35,000 nucleotides of DNA from Owenia fusiformis (taxonomy: Eukaryota > Annelida > Polychaeta > Sabellida > Oweniidae), in NCBI GenBank assembly GCA_903813345.2, contig CAIIXF020000076.1, forward strand, positions 1-35,000, given 5' to 3'. Under the pieces are notes generated by a model. The model saw nothing but the letters and a program-made list of their open reading frames with translations, was not told the origin of the DNA and made no database searches. The translations under genes and the position numbers were made by a program. Below are positions 24,601 through 30,600 of this stretch, one piece after another (position 1 is the first letter of the stretch; the number at the start of each line of letters is the position of its first letter).

Positions 24601-27600
24601 CCCTCGTCATGAAGTGACAAAGAATAACAATGGCCATCCAAATTTGCAATCGACGCCATTGTCCCATATAGCTTGGCACAAACATCTGTATACATTCGTT
24701 GCAACTGAACCTAAGTCGACACTTCGTATAGAAACGCTTGCACGGAACGCTGGACTGTTAATTGATGCAGTGAAAATTGAACTATTGAGTCACTCTTCTA
24801 CAAAGGGAGATATTGTAGTCGACTACCAACAAACCGGGGAATGGTCTTTAATACAAGCCCATTGGCAAGTGTTAGACCTTGAAAGCCATATCGATGATAT
24901 ATCATGGGCGATAGGTTAGTACAAGTAACTTCATTGTTGACCATTAGGTAGCCTTGCCCAAGTCGGTATTTTTTACTTATCTGATCTTGAATTATTACCG
25001 CCTTGTACAATCCAATACATCTCCGCTGTTATTATGCTGAAATATTCAACGGTTTCGAGATTTCCATAATACCTACGCTATCAGGGGTATCGCGAAGCCT
25101 TATTGATTGACAGATATCGCGTGGACACGACGTGTGACTTCAGGCTGAATGACCAATCAAAACGTTATCAGGTTGAACAGTATAAACAAAACAAACTTCC
25201 CATCTACGACTTGAAATTCAATGATCTAAAGTGATCGAGTGTTTCTTTAGAGTTACAATATATTATGTAATTAAATGTACATTTGAAGGTAAGAGTCATT
25301 AATATAAATTAAATCATGCGATTCAATGTTGATATATAACTGATTTCGCGATGAAAATGCACGAAGACCTAGACAGTCCAATGTAGCGGGTCATGTTGTC
25401 GTCGATCGGTGATTGAATCTCAGCCTACATGTTCAGCGATCGTTTCAACGTTTATTGTTCAAATCATCTCACCTTTGGTTATCCGATCGATGCCCCGGCA
25501 TCCACTAAACTCTCATTGATATTTATCTGATAAAATATTTGTATTTTCATGATGAATTCGTGCAAGATTTCACGGACGTGAAAAGTCCCGGTGAAAAGTG
25601 TACTTGTTTTTGACCGTGCATAAAAATGAGCTAACGCTAGAGGGCCGTCGTTGATTGGTCAAATTTTACCGACATCAACAAACTGTCGGTAAAGCACGTG
25701 GCTTTCTCTTTGGTTCAAGGCGGTCATAATAGAAATCAATATAAGTAAAAGAGACCGACTTGGGCAAGGCTAAGCATTAGGTTCTCTAGTCTAATATGTT
25801 ATCATATTCATTTTATTGTTGTAATTTTGTTTATAACGCTCATCATTCTATTGTAAATAGGACTAGTAAGAGGGGGAACCCAGCTTCAAGGGTATGTTGG
25901 TGTCGGTAGGAAGTCGTATGGAATCAACACGAAGCTCCATCTGGTTCATGGCATGCTGGTACATGTGACACTGATAGTGCGCAATAACGCAGGATTGATG
26001 AGTGTTGTATATGCTGAACCCATTGTGATTGACCGAACACCTCCTGTTATCGGACTTGTATCGCACAGCAAAGATAATGGTATGGCATTGTATTGCGACA
26101 CTTGGTACGAGTTTATGTATATAGGGTTAAAATCATAGTAATCCGCCTGGATTATGCTCAAAAGGGTGTTTAGTAGAGATTACTGACAAAAATAATGATA
26201 CAGATATCATAAGAAATGTGCTTAACTACTGGTCTGATAAAAACTGTTTCTAGATATCGGGTACCAAAGTGGACAGGTTTTGATTGCCAAGTGGGACGTT
26301 GAGGATGATGAAACAACGATTAGCCATTGCACTGTTGCATTCGGTAAATACTGAATATCAGCAATATTGATCAAATTAAACGTGATTCATATTGTGTCAA
26401 TGCTAGATAACTGAAAACAGATAACATATACAAATACGCGTTCGATCTATTGTGTACACATTATTATTGTAGGTAATTCTCCGGAGTCAACAGATATCAC
26501 AGATTTCAAAAAGGTTCTTTTTTCTGGAAACCCCATGCTGTTTAACTCTACAAATCATGTTAACCTTAAACACGGTACCAAGGTTTATGCAATTGTGCGT
26601 TGTTTTAACACACTTGGTCTTTGGAGCCAGACATCGTCAACTGGAATCACGGTTATATCAGAGCCTCCAGATGTGTCACATGCCCTGATTGAATCCCTGC
26701 CAAATAAAATGTCACATTTTCCATGTAGTGATTGGATCCAAAATGACATTCATACAATTCGATTAAAATGGGATGGATTCCAGAAGTCAACAAATCACAT
26801 AGATTACTATCAGGTACACTTTAGATCGTACACCAAAACAATTTGGGGCTTTCGTGCAAGCACTCAGTGGGAGTTTGTTCCCAACCGCTTTTATAACTGC
26901 CTTATACAAATTAATTACCATCAAGGTAATTTTTGTTACGTAATCATAACCATTGTTACGTCATATTATGTAATATTATGTAATATAATTTATAAGTTAT
27001 GATTTTATAATATGTATTACATACCTAGCGAAGCATTTGTATGGAAGTCAATGGGAAAGTTAGCGAGCTATATCCACCGATATTGCCCGATTACCCCGAT
27101 ATAGCCCGCTTACCTCGTTTTGATATTAGATTTCTTTAATAACCATGATAATATCATGACGTCACGTCATTGATACAAAGTAACCATGGGAACAAAGGCA
27201 TGTAATACATCAGTTATGTCACTATGACGTGAAATATGCCTTCGTTCTTGCCCAAATATAGAGCCTCCCAAGGTCGGCCTATATTGGGAGAACTCAGGCA
27301 TATTTCACGTCATAGTGACATAACCTCTAAATATATATCTCACACACAAAACTTATCTTTTCTGTGGTTTATATTCATCATATATATAAACCCTAATGCT
27401 TCATTAGGAAATTTATGGGAGGAATATACCACACACTCTGTGCTATCTTTCATGCCTGCTATTGCTCCACCCACATGTCACTGTCAACCAATAGCATGCT
27501 TGTCTTTCCTAATCTCACACCATGTTAAGGATCATACCCTCTGTTCCATATCTTCTTGCTACATACTGTTGGAACACCGTCACCGGGACTTCCATTTTAC

Positions 27601-30600
27601 GTTCAATCAAACTATCTTATATAATACCATAATTAATTAACTGATATATATTTACATTTACTTCTTTCCACCCTTACCCCTTCCTTCCACCCAATCATTC
27701 ACAGTTAGGAGCACTAATATCGGTCCGGGAGTTTGTTCCCAACCGCTTTTATAACTGCCTTATACAAATTAATTACCATCAAGGTAATTTTTGTTACGTA
27801 ATCATAACCATTGTTACGTCATATTATGTAATATTATGTAATATAATTTATAAGTTATGATTTTATAATATATATATATCTCACACACAAAACTTATCTT
27901 TTCTGTGGTTTATATTCATCATATAAAAAATCTAATGTAGCGTCTAGCTTTTAAATGTTGTAGATATTTGGCTTAATTTGTTGATATGTTATACTTTTAT
28001 CACTTTGCAAGGTGAACATCGAAATGACGAATGGTGATGTAAATGGCACAATATATGAACTTATTAATGATGGGCGTCGACAGATAACTATGGAACCATT
28101 AACTTTACAACAGAACACTCATTATAAGGTAATAAATTTAAGATTACACACTACTCGTAGTTTATAAAATTCTAATTGTTTCTTCGTTCTTAAACGTAAA
28201 ACAAATAGAAGATGATCAAGGAAGACTAACATTCGTCCAACGAAAATGAAAGTTTAAGGTTTTATGTTTTGAAATAAAGGGTGTCCAAGAAACCATGAGA
28301 TTTCTTTGAGGGAGATATAAGGCATGGGTAATTTTCTTCAAATTTAGTGCACTTATTAAACATACATTGAGGAATAACTGACATGACACTTATCTTTTAT
28401 ATCACCGCATTTATTGATAATTGAATTCTTCATCCCCACAAACCCCGGAGTTGTCAGAGAAATGCAACAGATTATGTCACATTTTGTAAACTTTAAAACA
28501 AAATCTGAACTATAAAAGCAATGGTTTGTTTATAAGTTTGAGCATTTTCCTCACATTCTTCACTTTCATAATAATGATACATATGAGTCAGGAATTATGC
28601 CCTTTTGGCCCCTCACTTAAATGTTGGTGAAACATGCTTTTTATTACTGTCCTAGTTATATTTGATAAGTATATGTACCTTTTCCCAAGTTTTAATGCAT
28701 AATGAACCCCCTGCTGAGAGTTAAAATAAGTATCCTAACAAAAACCAAATAGCCATCATCATAGAAAAACCACCAATGTCAACATGTATGACATTGTAGC
28801 AAAAACTTAAAGACAAATAAAGAATTGAAAGAAATTTTCAAACTTTTGAATTTCCCGCCAGTTTAATTTGAAGGGTGAAAACCAAGATGACTAACACTTG
28901 ATAAGGGAAATATCAGGAAAAAGGTTGCTTCACTTTAATTTTCACATTGAGCACAGCTTTATGGTTTGGATTTTTTTCATTGATTCTGACTCTTCATGAT
29001 AAGGGTCATGTATAGAGATTATAAAATTGAAACCATAAAGCTGTGCTCAGCATGAGTTGTGCAGTAATATATACAACTCAACCAACACAATTGAAGTGTC
29101 AAAATTGGTTCCTGAGCAACTGTGAACACAACAACTCACTCATCAAGAAATACAATTCAATGTCTATACAAAGAAAGTAAGCAATGTTTTGAAGGATATG
29201 TTTCAAACCTTTTGTAAAAAGTATTCATTTAGTATTTGCTCTTGAATTTTTTCAATTCTGGCATATTCTGGTTTTCTATGATACAGTTATTAATAACAAT
29301 GATAAATCAGTTATTAAATACTCGATATATCCTTCGGTAAATACAAAATATCAACCCTCAGTCCCTTCGGTCCATCGGGTGGTGTATTTAACTCAGATAT
29401 ACCCTGTATGAAAAATCTCCCATTAAATAACCTCTATGTACTCCGGGGTTGGGGCGATGTAGACTTTCAGTTATACATCAGTGTATGTTTAATAAGTGCA
29501 CCACATTTTAAGGAAAATCATGCACTCCTTATCTCCCTCAAAAAATTGTCATGAGTTCTTGGACACCAAGTAGTTATTTGTTTATGGTACTGATATACAA
29601 ACACATAACTGAAATACATCATAATACAATAACATTATATTTGTAACATCACCAGTCGATGTCGACTGATGAGACAATGTTTAGATTTAGTGTTGATTGC
29701 CTATTCAACCCTAGAGATTCTAACGGGGGGTACCTCCTTAAAATACTCCCACCACCTGTTGTGATTTTTTTGATAACTTTTGAAGTAAGCATCGGTTTTG
29801 CCTGAAGCTGCTCCTAGGGATATAGGAAAAATTCAGTGGAAAAATTATACATGAGGGTCTACTAACTACCTTTTTAATGTCCCAACAACATAGTGTCCGT
29901 CCGTCCGTCCGTCCGTCCGTCCGTCCGTACGTCCGAGTTTTCTCCAAAACGGCTACAGATATCACCCCAAAAGTTTCAGGGATAGCTTTTGAGTATATAC
30001 AGATGTGGTAGAAAAAAATCGACTTTCTACCTACTTCCTGTCGGCCATTTCAAAGTCAAATGCTAAAATCCTTGTCTGCAAACTTTAACAAAAACGCATC
30101 TTCTTCAACTAACTTCATTCTACATCTGATTAGGTTTTAGATATGTTGGGTCAGTCATGGCAGCCAATTTGAATGTCTTAAGAAAAGTCAGCGAGCGTTA
30201 ATACTTTGTATCATATGATTAAGGTGATTTTGAGTTTTCATAATAAAACTGTTTAGTAGCTTGATAAAAACTTTAAGGTATCCTGTATTGAAAAAGCTCA
30301 CGTCACTGTCACAATTAGTTTTATGTGATAATTTTGTAAAAAGAAATTGGCAAAAAGTCATAACTGCTTTTTTATTGGCGGCCATTTTGGATTTTTTCAT
30401 CCTAAAATCTTCTCTACAAACACTACTTGTCTACACGTTTTGAGTTAAACCATTTCATAGATCAATTTCAAATTTTCAGGGATGATTCTAAGTATGAAAA
30501 TTTCTAACTGATTAGCTTTTAGGCATTACGGGTAAATGTTAAGTCGGCCATTTTTGATTTTCCGCCCTAAAATCTTTTCTGTAAAGTATTGTGTACACGT

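Noticed and set aside
27236-27640. Plus-strand open frame of 134 codons
   Set aside because: It begins inside a hairpin MITE and continues through intronic sequence, with no family resemblance and no splice logic linking it to the gene.
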